Origin: Flavobacterium panacis
GTDB taxonomy: Bacteria; Bacteroidota; Bacteroidia; Flavobacteriales; Flavobacteriaceae
Direction of reading: 5' to 3'
DNA: 64,000 bases
Assembly (NCBI RefSeq): GCF_024649945.1
Contig: NZ_JANKMS010000013.1
Location: 92,722-156,721, forward strand
Part shown: positions 1 to 9,090 of the stretch, piece after piece
How positions within the stretch are numbered: the stretch's first letter is position 1
Layout: each line of letters begins with the position of its first letter
Program-made: the position numbers and the translations under genes
The notes under the pieces: model-generated
Told to the model about the DNA's origin: nothing
The model's input: only the letters and a program-made list of their open reading frames with translations
The model's database searches: none

Positions 1-257
1 AAAAAAATATTGATAAAGTTCTTCATAACTGGGAAGAAGAAGGAATTGTAGTAGAAAAAGCCCGCTGGGGACGTTCTGTAATCCTGAAAGGAAAAATCAA
101 AATTGAATTGAGTAAAGATGTTGATGCAACACAATTAACATTAGCTCAAGTTCAGGAAATGATCGCTGCAAAAACACCTGCAAAGAAAACTGCGGCAAAA
201 AAGACAACAGCAACTAAAAAAGCGCCTGCTAAAAAAGCAGCTGCCAAAAAGAAATAA
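1..257 (+). CDS. topA: DNA topoisomerase I, C-terminal end (partial)
   Basis: Open reading frame entering from the left edge and ending at the TAA at 255-257; only about 84 codons are visible. The readable part contains a short folded segment (WGRSVILKGKIKIEL) followed by a Lys/Ala-rich tail made of KKTAAKK- and KKAPAKK-like repeats. Such basic tails are typical of bacteroidetal topoisomerase I, where they bind DNA and follow a topoisomerase C-terminal repeat. The identity rests on this tail and on the usual position of topA upstream of the gld cluster in Flavobacterium. A histone-like tail on another protein cannot be excluded because the catalytic domain lies outside the window. The next gene starts 7 bp downstream, so the two may be co-transcribed. 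Confidence 0.65.
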   Translation, partial: KNIDKVLHNWEEEGIVVEKARWGRSVILKGKIKIELSKDVDATQLTLAQVQEMIAAKTPAKKTAAKKTTATKKAPAKKAAAKKK

Positions 258-264
258 TATATAG

Positions 265-1416
265 ATGGAATTTGATTTTCTAGAACCAGTTAATGATACG
301 ATTGTAAAATTCGTTAGTGCGCTGTCTTCACAAGAACTTGGAAGTAAAGTTGTTTTTCATACCCAAGATCAGTTTCCTGATATTGATCAGATTCATATAG
401 CTATAATTGGTGTTTTGGAGGATCGCACAAACATCAATATGGTTAATGAAGTTAATCTTTCAGCTGTACGTAAAAAACTATATGGAATGTTTCCTGGTAA
501 TTGGGATGCCTCAATTGCTGATTTAGGAGATATACTTGCTGGTGATTCTGTAGAAGATACTTATTTTGCAGTAAAGAAAGTTGTAGCGTCTTTAATTAAG
601 AAAAAAGTTATTCCTATAGTCCTGGGAGGTTCTCAGGATTTGACTTATGCTTTGTATCGTGCTTATGACGATTTAGAGCAGATGGTTAATTTAGTTGCAG
701 TAGATAATAAATTTGATTTTGGAAAAGAAAATGAGTCAGTTTCGGCTAATTCATATTTGACAAAAATTATTATCGATGAACCTAATAATCTTTTCAACTA
801 CTGTAATATAGGGTATCAGACTTATTATAACTCTCAAGAGGAAATTGACTTAATCGAAAAGCTGTTTTTTGATGCTTATCGTCTAGGAGAAATTTCAAAT
901 AAAATTACTTTGGCAGAGCCGGTTTTTAGAGATGCTGATTTGGTTAGTTTTGATTTGAATTCTGTAAAATCTTCTGCGTCAGGAAATACGGTTACTTTTG
1001 AACCTAACGGATTTAACGGAAAAGAGATTTGTGCTTTGTCTAGATATGCAGGTATAAGTGATAAAGTTTCTGCTTTTGGAGTGTTTAATCACAATAGTAC
1101 AATGGCTGAATCGGTTATTATTTCTCAAATTGTATGGTATTTTATTGAAGGATATCATTATCGATCAAAAGAATATCCTTTTGGAAGTCGTGCCAATTAT
1201 CTTAAGTATATAGTGCCTCTTGAAGACGAAGAATTGATTTTTTATAAAAGCGATAAAACAGATCGTTGGTGGATCGAAATTCCTTTTCAGTCAAATGGTC
1301 ACAATAAGTTGAAAAGAAATACGTTATTACCCTGTTCTTATGATGAATATTTGTCTGCTTGCAATCAAGAATTGCCAGAAAGATGGTGGAAAGCACAGCG
1401 AAAAAACGCATTGTAG
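265..1416 (+). CDS. Arginase/formimidoylglutamase-fold protein with degenerate metal site
   Basis: 383-residue protein of the ureohydrolase (arginase/agmatinase/formiminoglutamase) fold. The family's binuclear Mn ligands lie in the motifs GGGHD, DAHxD and SxDxDxxD. Here the matching segments read GGSQD (residues 121-125), DNKFD (147-151) and SFDLNSVK (228-235), so both motif histidines and at least one aspartate are lost. This is the pattern of a non-catalytic or strongly diverged member. It lies 7 bp after topA and 263 bp before gldK; F. johnsoniae has a similar gene in this place. Function is unknown. A structural or gliding-related role is only suggested by position. The fold assignment is fairly secure; enzymatic activity is unlikely. 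Confidence 0.7.
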   Translation: MEFDFLEPVNDTIVKFVSALSSQELGSKVVFHTQDQFPDIDQIHIAIIGVLEDRTNINMVNEVNLSAVRKKLYGMFPGNWDASIADLGDILAGDSVEDTYFAVKKVVASLIKKKVIPIVLGGSQDLTYALYRAYDDLEQMVNLVAVDNKFDFGKENESVSANSYLTKIIIDEPNNLFNYCNIGYQTYYNSQEEIDLIEKLFFDAYRLGEISNKITLAEPVFRDADLVSFDLNSVKSSASGNTVTFEPNGFNGKEICALSRYAGISDKVSAFGVFNHNSTMAESVIISQIVWYFIEGYHYRSKEYPFGSRANYLKYIVPLEDEELIFYKSDKTDRWWIEIPFQSNGHNKLKRNTLLPCSYDEYLSACNQELPERWWKAQRKNAL

Positions 1417-1679
1417 GAGCAAAAAATAAGTGAATTCTTAAGGTTTAAAAAAACGTTAAGAAAAGTTAAAAATAATTAGTAGGAAAATAATTATAATATA
1501 TAAAAATTAACGTTATACATCGATTTTTTGAAACAGTTTATCGATAAAATATTTTTTTTTTATTTTATTTAACATTATTTTTGAACGGTAAAATAAATTT
1601 CGCAAGTAGTATTGTTTTTTAGATAAATAATAAATACGTTTACGGACTTTTAATAATGAATAGATAATCCCAAATTTAT

Positions 1680-3086
1680 ATGAAGAAGTTTATTGCATTT
1701 GCAGCAATGTTAACACTAGTAATCGGCTGTGGTAAGTCTGGTGACAAAGGTGAATTAGTTGGTGTTACAGGAGGGAAATGGCATCCCGAGAAGCCTTATG
1801 GAATGACATTAGTTCCGGGTGGATCTTTTATTATGGGTAAATCAGATGCTGATTTAGCTAACGTAGAAGATGCTCCAACTAAAACTGTAACTGTTCGTTC
1901 ATTTTACATGGATGAAACTGAGATTACAAATAGTGAGTATCGTCAGTTCGTAGAGTGGGTTAAAGATTCTACAATGAGAGTTCGTTTAGCAATTTTAGCT
2001 GATGAAACAGGACAAAAAGCGACTGATGGAAAAGGAAAAAAAGGTGGAAGTATTGCTGACTACGCTTTTAATGATTCTGATCCAGAAAAAATGACGGCTT
2101 ATGACAAATACATGTACGACAACTATTATAGTGTTGGTACAAAAGATGATCCGTATGCTGGAAGAAAATTAAACAGAAAAGTTAAGTTAATTAAAGATAC
2201 TAAAGCATATCCAGACGAATACTATACTGAAGTTATGGATTCTATGTATTTACCAATTGAAGAATCATATAATGGTTTAAGAACAATTGATGTAAATAAG
2301 TTGAAATTCCGTTATTCTTGGATGGATATTCAAGCTGCTGCAAAAGCTAAAGTTGGAAAAAGAAGTGATTTCGTAAAAACAGAGCAAGTAAACGTTTATC
2401 CTGATACTGCGGTTTGGATTAAAGATTTCGCTTATTCATATAATGAACCAATGCATAATGATTATTTCTGGCACAAAGCTTATGGAGATTATCCTGTAGT
2501 TGGTGTTACATGGAAGCAAGCAAAAGCTTTCTGTGCATGGAGAACTTTAAACAAAAACAGTTATATCAAATCTAAGAAAAAAGGTCGTGACTTAGTTAAT
2601 GCATTCAGATTGCCAACTGAAGCAGAATGGGAATATGCGGCTAGAGGAGGTCTGGAATCAGCTACTTATCCTTGGGGAGGTCCTTATACAAAAAGTGACA
2701 GAGGTTGTTTCTTAGCTAACTTCAAACCAAGTAGAGGAGATTATGCAGCTGACGAAGCTTTATATACTGTTGAAGCTAAATCATATGAAGTAAATGGTTA
2801 CGGATTATACAATATGGCAGGAAACGTTTCAGAATGGACTGACTCTGCTTATAATCCAAACGCTTACGAATATGTTTCTACAATGAATCCAAACGTAATT
2901 GATGGTAAAAACCAAAGAAAAGTTGTTCGTGGAGGTTCTTGGAAAGACGTTGCTTATTTCCTACAGGTAAGTACTCGTGACCACGAATATGCTGATTCAG
3001 CTAGAAGTTATATCGGATTCAGAACCGTACAAGATTACATGGGAACTCAGGTAACTGGTAACGGTAACGGTAGCAAAAGAAAGTAA
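1680..3086 (+). CDS. gldK: Type IX secretion/gliding lipoprotein GldK
   Basis: 468-residue lipoprotein. The N-terminus is a short basic start and hydrophobic segment ending in a lipobox (LVIGC, acylated Cys17). The rest is a formylglycine-generating-enzyme/sulfatase-modifying-factor (SUMF1) fold, recognised by PGGSFIMGKSDADL near residue 47, RLPTEAEWEYAARGG near 319, YNMAGNVSEWTDSAYN near 381 and RGGSW near 420. In the type IX secretion system GldK (PorK in Porphyromonas) forms with GldN a large ring beneath the outer membrane around the translocon, driven by GldLM. It is the first gene of gldKLMN, spaced 55 bp from gldL, with a 263-bp AT-rich upstream region that probably holds the operon promoter. 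The FGE fold is structural in this family rather than catalytic. Confidence 0.96.
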   Translation: MKKFIAFAAMLTLVIGCGKSGDKGELVGVTGGKWHPEKPYGMTLVPGGSFIMGKSDADLANVEDAPTKTVTVRSFYMDETEITNSEYRQFVEWVKDSTMRVRLAILADETGQKATDGKGKKGGSIADYAFNDSDPEKMTAYDKYMYDNYYSVGTKDDPYAGRKLNRKVKLIKDTKAYPDEYYTEVMDSMYLPIEESYNGLRTIDVNKLKFRYSWMDIQAAAKAKVGKRSDFVKTEQVNVYPDTAVWIKDFAYSYNEPMHNDYFWHKAYGDYPVVGVTWKQAKAFCAWRTLNKNSYIKSKKKGRDLVNAFRLPTEAEWEYAARGGLESATYPWGGPYTKSDRGCFLANFKPSRGDYAADEALYTVEAKSYEVNGYGLYNMAGNVSEWTDSAYNPNAYEYVSTMNPNVIDGKNQRKVVRGGSWKDVAYFLQVSTRDHEYADSARSYIGFRTVQDYMGTQVTGNGNGSKRK

Positions 3087-3141
3087 TTTATAATTTTATC
3101 AATATCCAACAAATCTATTTTAAACCTAAAAAAAAAGTATT

Positions 3142-3789
3142 ATGGCATTATTAAGTAAAAAAGCAATGAATTTCGCTTATGGTATGGGAGCGGCAGTGGT
3201 AATCGTTGGAGCTTTATTCAAAATTACTCACTTTGAAATTGGACCATTAACAGGTACAGTTATGCTTTCAGTAGGATTGGTGACTGAGGCGTTAATTTTT
3301 GCGCTTTCTGCTTTCGAACCAGTTGAAGACGAATTAGATTGGACTTTAGTTTACCCAGAGTTAGCTAATGGACAAGCTAGAAAAAGAGAAGCTAAAGTTG
3401 AAGCCCCAACTGAAGCTCAAGGATTACTATCTCAAAAATTAGACACATTATTAAAAGAAGCTAAAATTGACGGTGAATTAATGTCAAGTTTAGGAAATAG
3501 CATCAAAAACTTCGAATCTGCTGCTAAAGGAATTGCTCCAACAGTTGATTCAATCGCAGGACAAAAGAAATATTCTGAAGAATTATCTGTTGCTGCTGCT
3601 CAAATGGAATCTTTAAACAGTTTATACAAAGTACAGTTAGAAAGCGCTTCTAGAAACGCTGAAGCTAACAAAGAAATTGCTGAAAACGCTTCTAAATTAA
3701 AAGAGCAAATGGCGTCTATGACTGCAAACATTGCATCTTTAAACAGCGTTTACGGTGGTATGCTTTCTGCAATGAGTAACAAAGGATAA
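3142..3789 (+). CDS. gldL: Gliding/type IX secretion motor protein GldL
   Basis: 215-residue inner-membrane motor subunit. Two transmembrane helices lie at about residues 10-27 and 38-58, followed by a cytoplasmic part with coiled-coil character (many Ala/Glu/Lys heptads from residue 95 on). GldL forms a pentamer around the GldM dimer and uses the proton-motive force to drive both type IX secretion and gliding. Intramembrane residues described as important for the F. johnsoniae motor are present at the expected places: Lys27, His30, Glu49 and Glu59. It sits between gldK and gldM with gaps of 55 and 52 bp, consistent with one operon. Length and sequence are ordinary for the family. Confidence 0.97.
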   Translation: MALLSKKAMNFAYGMGAAVVIVGALFKITHFEIGPLTGTVMLSVGLVTEALIFALSAFEPVEDELDWTLVYPELANGQARKREAKVEAPTEAQGLLSQKLDTLLKEAKIDGELMSSLGNSIKNFESAAKGIAPTVDSIAGQKKYSEELSVAAAQMESLNSLYKVQLESASRNAEANKEIAENASKLKEQMASMTANIASLNSVYGGMLSAMSNKG

Positions 3790-3841
3790 TTAGTTTTTAA
3801 CTAAATATTAAATTTATTAATAAAGAACTAATTAGAAAAAA

Positions 3842-5383
3842 ATGGCAGGAGGAAAATTAACCCCTAGACAGAAGATGATCAACCTGATGTATCTGGTTTT
3901 CATCGCAATGTTAGCAATGAACGTATCAAAAGAAGTTATTTCAGGTTTCGGTTTGTTTAACGAAAAGTTTGAAGCTTCTAATACTACATCAATCACAAAT
4001 AATGCTTCCTTATTAACTGCTTTAGATCAAAAAGCGGCGGAAGCAAAAGGAGAATTTGAAATTGCTGCTCAAACAGCTCATAAAGTTGAGGCGATTTCTA
4101 AAGATTTTTACGCATACATAGGAACATTAAAAACTCAAGCAGTACAAGGTTTCGAAGTTGATAAAGCAACAGGAAAATTACCTTATGAGTCAATGGACAA
4201 AGGTGATAACATAGACGACTGGTTTACAGGAGATGGTTACACTAAAAAAGGTAATGAAATTATTGCTAGAATTGAGAAATATAAAGCTGATATTAAAGCT
4301 GCTTTAGGAACAGACAAAAAATACGCAGGAATTATTTCTGAGGTTGAGAAAAAATTTGATGTTTCTGATGTAAAAAACAAAGAAGGTATAAAAGAAAAAT
4401 ACTTAGCATATCATTTTAAAGGATTCCCAGCTATTGCATCTGCTGCTAAACTTTCAGCTTGGCAGAATGATGTTCAAAAAGTGGAAACGGATGTTTATAA
4501 TAGTGCTTTAGGTAAAGCTGCTGTTGCTGCTGCTTCTTACAGTAACTATAAAGCAATCGTAGTTTTAGATAAAAATGCATACTTTCAAGGAGATCCTGTA
4601 ACAGGTAAAGTAGTTTTAGGTCGTTATGACGAAAACACTAAACCAACTTCATTTACAGGTCCTGGAAAAATTGACGCTAACGGACAAGCTATCATTTCGA
4701 TGACTGCTGGTGGAATTGGTGAGCAAAATATTAGTGGACAATTTACATTCTTAGAAGATGGAAAAACTATTCCACTTAAATTTGAAGGTAAATACGTTGT
4801 AGTACCAAGACCAAACTCTGCTACAATTTCTGCAGATAAAATGAATGTTGTGTATAGGGGGGTTGTGAATCCTTTGACAATTTCATTTGCAGGAGTTTCA
4901 GATAAAGATGTTGTAGCTTCAGCTCCAGGTTTAACTAAAGTTGGAAATGGAAAATATCAAATGAGCCCTGGTCAGGGAACAGAAGTATCTATCAATGTTA
5001 CTGCTAAATTACCTGATGGTAAAGCGGTATCTGACAAAAAAGTTTTCAGAATTAAAGGTATTCCTGGTCCAACAGGAACAATCAGAGGAGAGATGGGAGT
5101 TGTTAAAGGTCCTAGATCTAACCTTGAAATTGCTACTATTGGTGCAAAACTTCAAGATTTTGACTTTGAAGTTGGTTTAGATGTTGTTGGATTCAATATG
5201 AAAATTGCTGGACAACCTACAGTTGTTGTTACAGGTAATAGAATGAATGCACAATGTAAACAAGTACTTTCAAGAGCAGGTAAAGGAGACCAAGTTACTA
5301 TTTCTGAAATTAAAACTAAACTGGTTGGTGCTGGTAGTTATTTATTGCCAAGAACTGCTCCGGTAATTTACGAAATACAATAA
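3842..5383 (+). CDS. gldM: Gliding/type IX secretion motor protein GldM
   Basis: 513-residue protein with a short cytoplasmic N-terminus (MAGGKLTPRQKM), one transmembrane helix at about residues 13-31 and a long periplasmic part made of the four D1-D4 domains known for GldM/PorM. The conserved helix segment NLMYLVFIAMLAMNVSKEV is intact. GldM is a dimer whose helices sit inside the GldL pentamer, and whose periplasmic rod reaches the GldK/GldN ring to transmit rotation or torque to the secretion machinery. It is followed 41 bp later by gldN in the same direction. An internal run of G (GGGG around 4857-4862) does not break the frame. Confidence 0.97.
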   Translation: MAGGKLTPRQKMINLMYLVFIAMLAMNVSKEVISGFGLFNEKFEASNTTSITNNASLLTALDQKAAEAKGEFEIAAQTAHKVEAISKDFYAYIGTLKTQAVQGFEVDKATGKLPYESMDKGDNIDDWFTGDGYTKKGNEIIARIEKYKADIKAALGTDKKYAGIISEVEKKFDVSDVKNKEGIKEKYLAYHFKGFPAIASAAKLSAWQNDVQKVETDVYNSALGKAAVAAASYSNYKAIVVLDKNAYFQGDPVTGKVVLGRYDENTKPTSFTGPGKIDANGQAIISMTAGGIGEQNISGQFTFLEDGKTIPLKFEGKYVVVPRPNSATISADKMNVVYRGVVNPLTISFAGVSDKDVVASAPGLTKVGNGKYQMSPGQGTEVSINVTAKLPDGKAVSDKKVFRIKGIPGPTGTIRGEMGVVKGPRSNLEIATIGAKLQDFDFEVGLDVVGFNMKIAGQPTVVVTGNRMNAQCKQVLSRAGKGDQVTISEIKTKLVGAGSYLLPRTAPVIYEIQ

Positions 5384-5424
5384 TAAAGTAGTGTAAGCTA
5401 CATTCAATATCTTATAATGATATC

Positions 5425-6417
5425 ATGATGAAAGTAAGAAATTTTTTAATAGCTATTGTTTCTATCGTTGGAGGTTTTGCTTCTAATGCGCAATCTAATT
5501 TGCTTAATGCAAAAACACCTGATCAGATTGGACTTAAAACTCCAGCTCAACTTATCTCAGATAATGATAAGCCATTGGCTTATGGTTACGTAGATGATAG
5601 AGATATCTTGATGGGAAAAACTACTTGGGAGATTATTGATTTAAATGAAAAGATCAATTTTCCATTATATTTTCCGGTAGATACAGCTAATATTGGTTCT
5701 AACAGACGTTCTTTATATGACGTTCTTACTAAAGCTATTAAAGGTGGAAAAGTAACTGAAGTATATACTGATAGTTATTTTAATACTAAAAAATCTATGA
5801 AAGACATCGAAGGATCATTATCTCGTATTGATACAACAGATGCTGGTAGAGAGTTGATTAACCAATATCCTGATGATTACAAATCACGTGTTGTGAAGAA
5901 AAAAGTAGTTACAGGTAAAGGTAAAAACAAAAGTGTTTCTTATGTTGAAGAGACAGTTGGACCAACAAGAACAGTTCCTGCTGAATACATTTTGAAACAA
6001 GATCTTACTGCTGCAGATGTTACTCAGTATAAAATTAAAGGATACTGGTATTTTGATAAACGTCAAAGTGAATTGAAATATCGTTTACTAGGAATTTGTC
6101 CTGTAACTCCAGACGTTTATACAATGAATAGTGATGAAAAGGATTATATTGAATTGTTTTGGGTATTCTTCCCAAATGCCAGAGAAGCACTGCATGAAGC
6201 AAAAGCTTTTAATGACAACAATTCAGCTCTTCCAATTTCATTTGATCAGATTTTGAATTCAAGACGTTTTAATGCTGTAATCTACAAAGAGGAAAACCTT
6301 TACGGAGATAGAGCAATTAGCGATTACATGAAAGACAACGCTCAAAATCAGTTGTTAGAATCTGAAAGAGTGAAAGAGAAAATTCGCAATTTCGAACAAG
6401 ATATGTGGAACTACTAA
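5425..6417 (+). CDS. gldN: Type IX secretion/gliding protein GldN
   Basis: 330-residue exported protein with a signal peptide of about 23 residues (cleavage after SNAQ). The body is the conserved GldN/PorN family, recognised by YVDDRDILMGKT, DSYFNTKKS, TRTVPAEYILKQDL and the end EKIRNFEQDMWNY. GldN binds GldK in the periplasmic ring of the type IX secretion system. Two adjacent Met codons open the frame and either could start translation. It closes the gldKLMN operon: a strong hairpin terminator begins 24 bp after the stop. The next gene, gldO, is a close paralogue with near-identical stretches, so this is a tandem duplication as in F. johnsoniae. Confidence 0.96.
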   Translation: MMKVRNFLIAIVSIVGGFASNAQSNLLNAKTPDQIGLKTPAQLISDNDKPLAYGYVDDRDILMGKTTWEIIDLNEKINFPLYFPVDTANIGSNRRSLYDVLTKAIKGGKVTEVYTDSYFNTKKSMKDIEGSLSRIDTTDAGRELINQYPDDYKSRVVKKKVVTGKGKNKSVSYVEETVGPTRTVPAEYILKQDLTAADVTQYKIKGYWYFDKRQSELKYRLLGICPVTPDVYTMNSDEKDYIELFWVFFPNAREALHEAKAFNDNNSALPISFDQILNSRRFNAVIYKEENLYGDRAISDYMKDNAQNQLLESERVKEKIRNFEQDMWNY

Positions 6418-6440
6418 GTTGATACATAACTAGATAATTA

Positions 6441-6477
6441 AAAAACTCTTACTACCTTTGTAGTAAGAGTTTTTTTT
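6441..6477 (+). terminator. Rho-independent terminator after gldN
   Basis: Perfect inverted repeat with arms CTCTTACTA and TAGTAAGAG around a CCTTTG loop, extended by A/T pairs and followed by eight T residues. It ends the gldKLMN transcript and leaves gldO 108 bp further on with its own upstream region. The loop contains TACCTTTG, which matches the Bacteroidota -7 consensus, but no TTG lies at the correct distance upstream. Confidence 0.85.
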
Positions 6478-6584
6478 ATGTAGATAATTCATCCTACCCT
6501 TGCAAGTAATAGATGTTTTTGTTTATGTAAGAAAAATAACAATATTTATAATGGAATTTCGTTTAATGTTATATAATAATTGTT

Positions 6585-7577
6585 ATGATGAAAGTGAGAA
6601 ATTTTTTAATTGCTATTGTTACTGTTGCTGGAGGTTTGGTTTCTTATGCACAGTCTAATTTACTTAATGCTAAGACTGCTGATCAAATTGGTATTAAGAC
6701 ACCTGCTCAAATGATATCGGATAATGACAAGCCGCTTGCTTACGGTTATGTCGATGATCGTGACATTTTAATGGGAAAAACGGTTTGGGAAATTATTGAT
6801 TTAAATCAGAGAATTAATTTTCCGTTGTACTTTCCTGTTGATTCGGTTAATGTTGGTCCCGATAGACGTTCTCTTTATGATGTTTTGACTAAAGGAATTA
6901 AATCGGGTAGAATAACCGAAGTGTACACGGATAGTTATTTTAATACTAAGAAATCTATAAAAGACATTGAAGGATCGTTATCTCGTGTAGATACAACAGA
7001 TGCAGGAAGAGAATTGATTAATCAATATCCTGATGATTATAAAACTCGTGTTGTAAAGAAAAAAGTGGTAACAGGTAAGGGGAAAAACAAAAGTGTTAAT
7101 TATGTAGAAGAAACAGTTGGTCCAACCAGAACAGTTCCAGCGGAATATATTTTAAAACAAGATCTGACAGCAGCAGATGTGAGTCAGTATAAAATCAAAG
7201 GATTTTGGTATTTCGATAAACGTCAAAGCGAATTGAAGTATCGTTTACTTGGAATTTGTCCCGTTACTCCCGACGTTTATACAATGAATAGTGATGAAAA
7301 AGATTATATAGAATTATTTTGGGTTTTCTTTCCTAATGCTCGAGATGTATTGCATGAGGCTAAAGCATTTAACGAATACAATTCTGCTCTTCCTATTTCG
7401 TTTGACCAAATATTGGATTCGAGAAGATTTAACGCGGTTATTTATAAGGAAGAAAATGTATATGGAGATCGTGAAATTAAAGATTATATTAAAGATAATG
7501 CACAAAGTCAATTGTTAGAATCGGAAAGAGTAAAAGAGAAGATTCGCAATTTTGAAGAAGATATGTGGAATTACTAG
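6585..7577 (+). CDS. gldO: GldN paralogue GldO
   Basis: 330-residue secreted paralogue of the preceding gldN, identical in length and aligning without gaps, with the same signal peptide start (MMKVRNFLIAIV) and final EDMWNY. Most substitutions are conservative, such as KTADQIGIKTPAQM for KTPDQIGLKTPAQL near residue 32. In F. johnsoniae gldO partly substitutes for gldN, so the two are expected to be redundant parts of the type IX periplasmic ring. It is separated from gldN by a terminator and about 108 bp of AT-rich DNA, so it probably has its own promoter. Synonymous differences are frequent, so the duplication is not very recent. Its own terminator resembles that of gldN. Confidence 0.94.
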   Translation: MMKVRNFLIAIVTVAGGLVSYAQSNLLNAKTADQIGIKTPAQMISDNDKPLAYGYVDDRDILMGKTVWEIIDLNQRINFPLYFPVDSVNVGPDRRSLYDVLTKGIKSGRITEVYTDSYFNTKKSIKDIEGSLSRVDTTDAGRELINQYPDDYKTRVVKKKVVTGKGKNKSVNYVEETVGPTRTVPAEYILKQDLTAADVSQYKIKGFWYFDKRQSELKYRLLGICPVTPDVYTMNSDEKDYIELFWVFFPNARDVLHEAKAFNEYNSALPISFDQILDSRRFNAVIYKEENVYGDREIKDYIKDNAQSQLLESERVKEKIRNFEEDMWNY

Positions 7578-7598
7578 AGGATGAATTAAATTATAAGA

Positions 7599-7635
7599 GA
7601 AACTCTTGCTACCTTTGTAGGAAGAGTTTTTTTAT
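7599..7635 (+). terminator. Terminator after gldO
   Basis: Hairpin with arms AACTCTTGCTAC and GTAGGAAGAGTT (one internal mismatch), followed by a T-run. Its sequence and loop match the gldN terminator, which indicates that the duplicated unit included the 3' flank. Confidence 0.8.
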
Positions 7636-7652
7636 TTTATTTATACTTCACA

Positions 7653-8726
7653 ATGCTTGATTATTTAATCGTCGGATCCGGATTGGCTGGAATTTCTTTT
7701 GCTGAAATTGCCTTAAAAAACAACAAGTCTATTTTAGTTATTGATGACAAATCACAAAATTCTTCCAGAATCGCAGGAGGATTGTATAATCCCGTAATTT
7801 TAAAACGTTTCAGCGAGGTTTGGAATGCAAAGGATCATTTGGTTTTAATGAATGAATTTTATGATCAGGTGGAAGATAAACTGCAGGAAAAATTCAACTT
7901 TAAAATGCCAATTCTGAGAAAGTTCTTTTCGATTGAAGAACAAAATAATTGGTTTGCGGCTTCTGATAAAATTAATTTAGCTCCTTTTTTGTCTACAAAA
8001 CTGATTACTAAAAAATATCAAGGTATTGATTCGCCTTACGATTATGGAGAAGTTTTGCATACAGGTTATGTCAAAACAGGACAATTATTAGAAAGCTACA
8101 AAGAATATTTAAAAGAGAATAATTTACTTCTGGAAGAATCTTTTCATAGCTCTTTTTTGGATTTCCCCGATTCAGGAATTCAATATAAAAATATTAAAGC
8201 TCGCCATATCATCTTTGCAGAAGGTTTCGGACTGCATAAAAATCCTTATTTTAATTATCTGCCTTTGGATGGAACAAAAGGAGAGTTGTTTTTGATAAAA
8301 GCTCCTGGTTTAAAACTAGATGTTATTGTTAATACAAGTGTTTTTATTCTTCCAATAGGAGGTAATTTGTTTAAAGTTGGAGCAACTTACAATTGGCATG
8401 ACAAAACAGATCTACCAACAGAAGAAGGTAAAAAAGAACTTTTAGATCGTATTAAAGAAATTATTACCTCCGATTTTGAGATTGTAAAACATTTTGCAGG
8501 TGTACGTCCAACAGTAGCTGACAGGAGACCAATTATTGGAACTCACGAAGCTTATAAATCTGTTCATCTTCTTAACGGATTAGGAACTCGCGGTGTTATG
8601 CTCGGGCCAGCTTTGGCAAAAATGTTGTTTGAACATATCGAATACGGAACTCCAATTGACAAGGAAGCTGATATTAAGCGTTTCCACAAAAGATATTTAA
8701 AATCTCTTACTCCTGACCGGCCTTAG
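7653..8726 (+). CDS. FAD-dependent oxidoreductase (DAO family)
   Basis: 357-residue flavoprotein. A dinucleotide-binding motif GSGLAG at residues 8-13 follows strand DYLIV, an acidic residue ends the second strand (VIDD), and a C-terminal GVRPTVADRRPIIGTH segment with LNGLGTRGVMLGP is typical of the D-amino-acid/glycine oxidase-type DAO fold. The substrate cannot be read from the sequence; relatives act on amines, amino acids or tRNA bases. No signal peptide, so it is cytosolic. It begins 18 bp after the gldO terminator and its 3' end overlaps the convergent DUF983 gene by 20 bp, so the two transcripts share complementary ends. Confidence 0.85.
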   Translation: MLDYLIVGSGLAGISFAEIALKNNKSILVIDDKSQNSSRIAGGLYNPVILKRFSEVWNAKDHLVLMNEFYDQVEDKLQEKFNFKMPILRKFFSIEEQNNWFAASDKINLAPFLSTKLITKKYQGIDSPYDYGEVLHTGYVKTGQLLESYKEYLKENNLLLEESFHSSFLDFPDSGIQYKNIKARHIIFAEGFGLHKNPYFNYLPLDGTKGELFLIKAPGLKLDVIVNTSVFILPIGGNLFKVGATYNWHDKTDLPTEEGKKELLDRIKEIITSDFEIVKHFAGVRPTVADRRPIIGTHEAYKSVHLLNGLGTRGVMLGPALAKMLFEHIEYGTPIDKEADIKRFHKRYLKSLTPDRP

Positions 8727-9090
8727 GATCATAAGAAACAAACATATTAATATATAAGTTTCTCGAAAGCCGAAGTACAAAAGGAAATAAAACAACTAAT
8801 GTTAAGATAATTGCTATAAAAGCTTGTTCAATCGTTGCTCCAAAAAAGACAAAAGAAACAATAAAAGCAGCGATTCCGACAGCTACATTTAATCCATAGC
8901 TTACATACATTGCGCCATAAAAGAAAGAAGGCTCAATTTGATATTTAAATCCGCAATGGCTGCAATTTTCGTTCATTTTTAGAACCTTGCTCAAATGAAG
9001 CGGATTTTTGTCTTCGTACATACTTTCTTTTTGGCATTTTGGGCAGCTTCCTGTTAGAATACTATTTAGTTTAGATCCTCTTTTTAGCAT
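8707..9090 (-). CDS. DUF983 family membrane protein
   Basis: 127-residue small membrane protein. An N-terminal zinc-ribbon-like part has two Cys pairs, CPKC (16-19) and CSHC (43-46), followed by two transmembrane helices (about residues 63-83 and 87-107) and a short tail. This matches the DUF983 family, which has no settled function. It converges on and overlaps the FAD oxidoreductase by 20 bp. A TAnnTTTG-like element on its strand lies at 9172-9179, about 82 bp before the start. Confidence 0.85.
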   Translation of the reverse strand: MLKRGSKLNSILTGSCPKCQKESMYEDKNPLHLSKVLKMNENCSHCGFKYQIEPSFFYGAMYVSYGLNVAVGIAAFIVSFVFFGATIEQAFIAIILTLVVLFPFVLRLSRNLYINMFVSYDPKAGQE

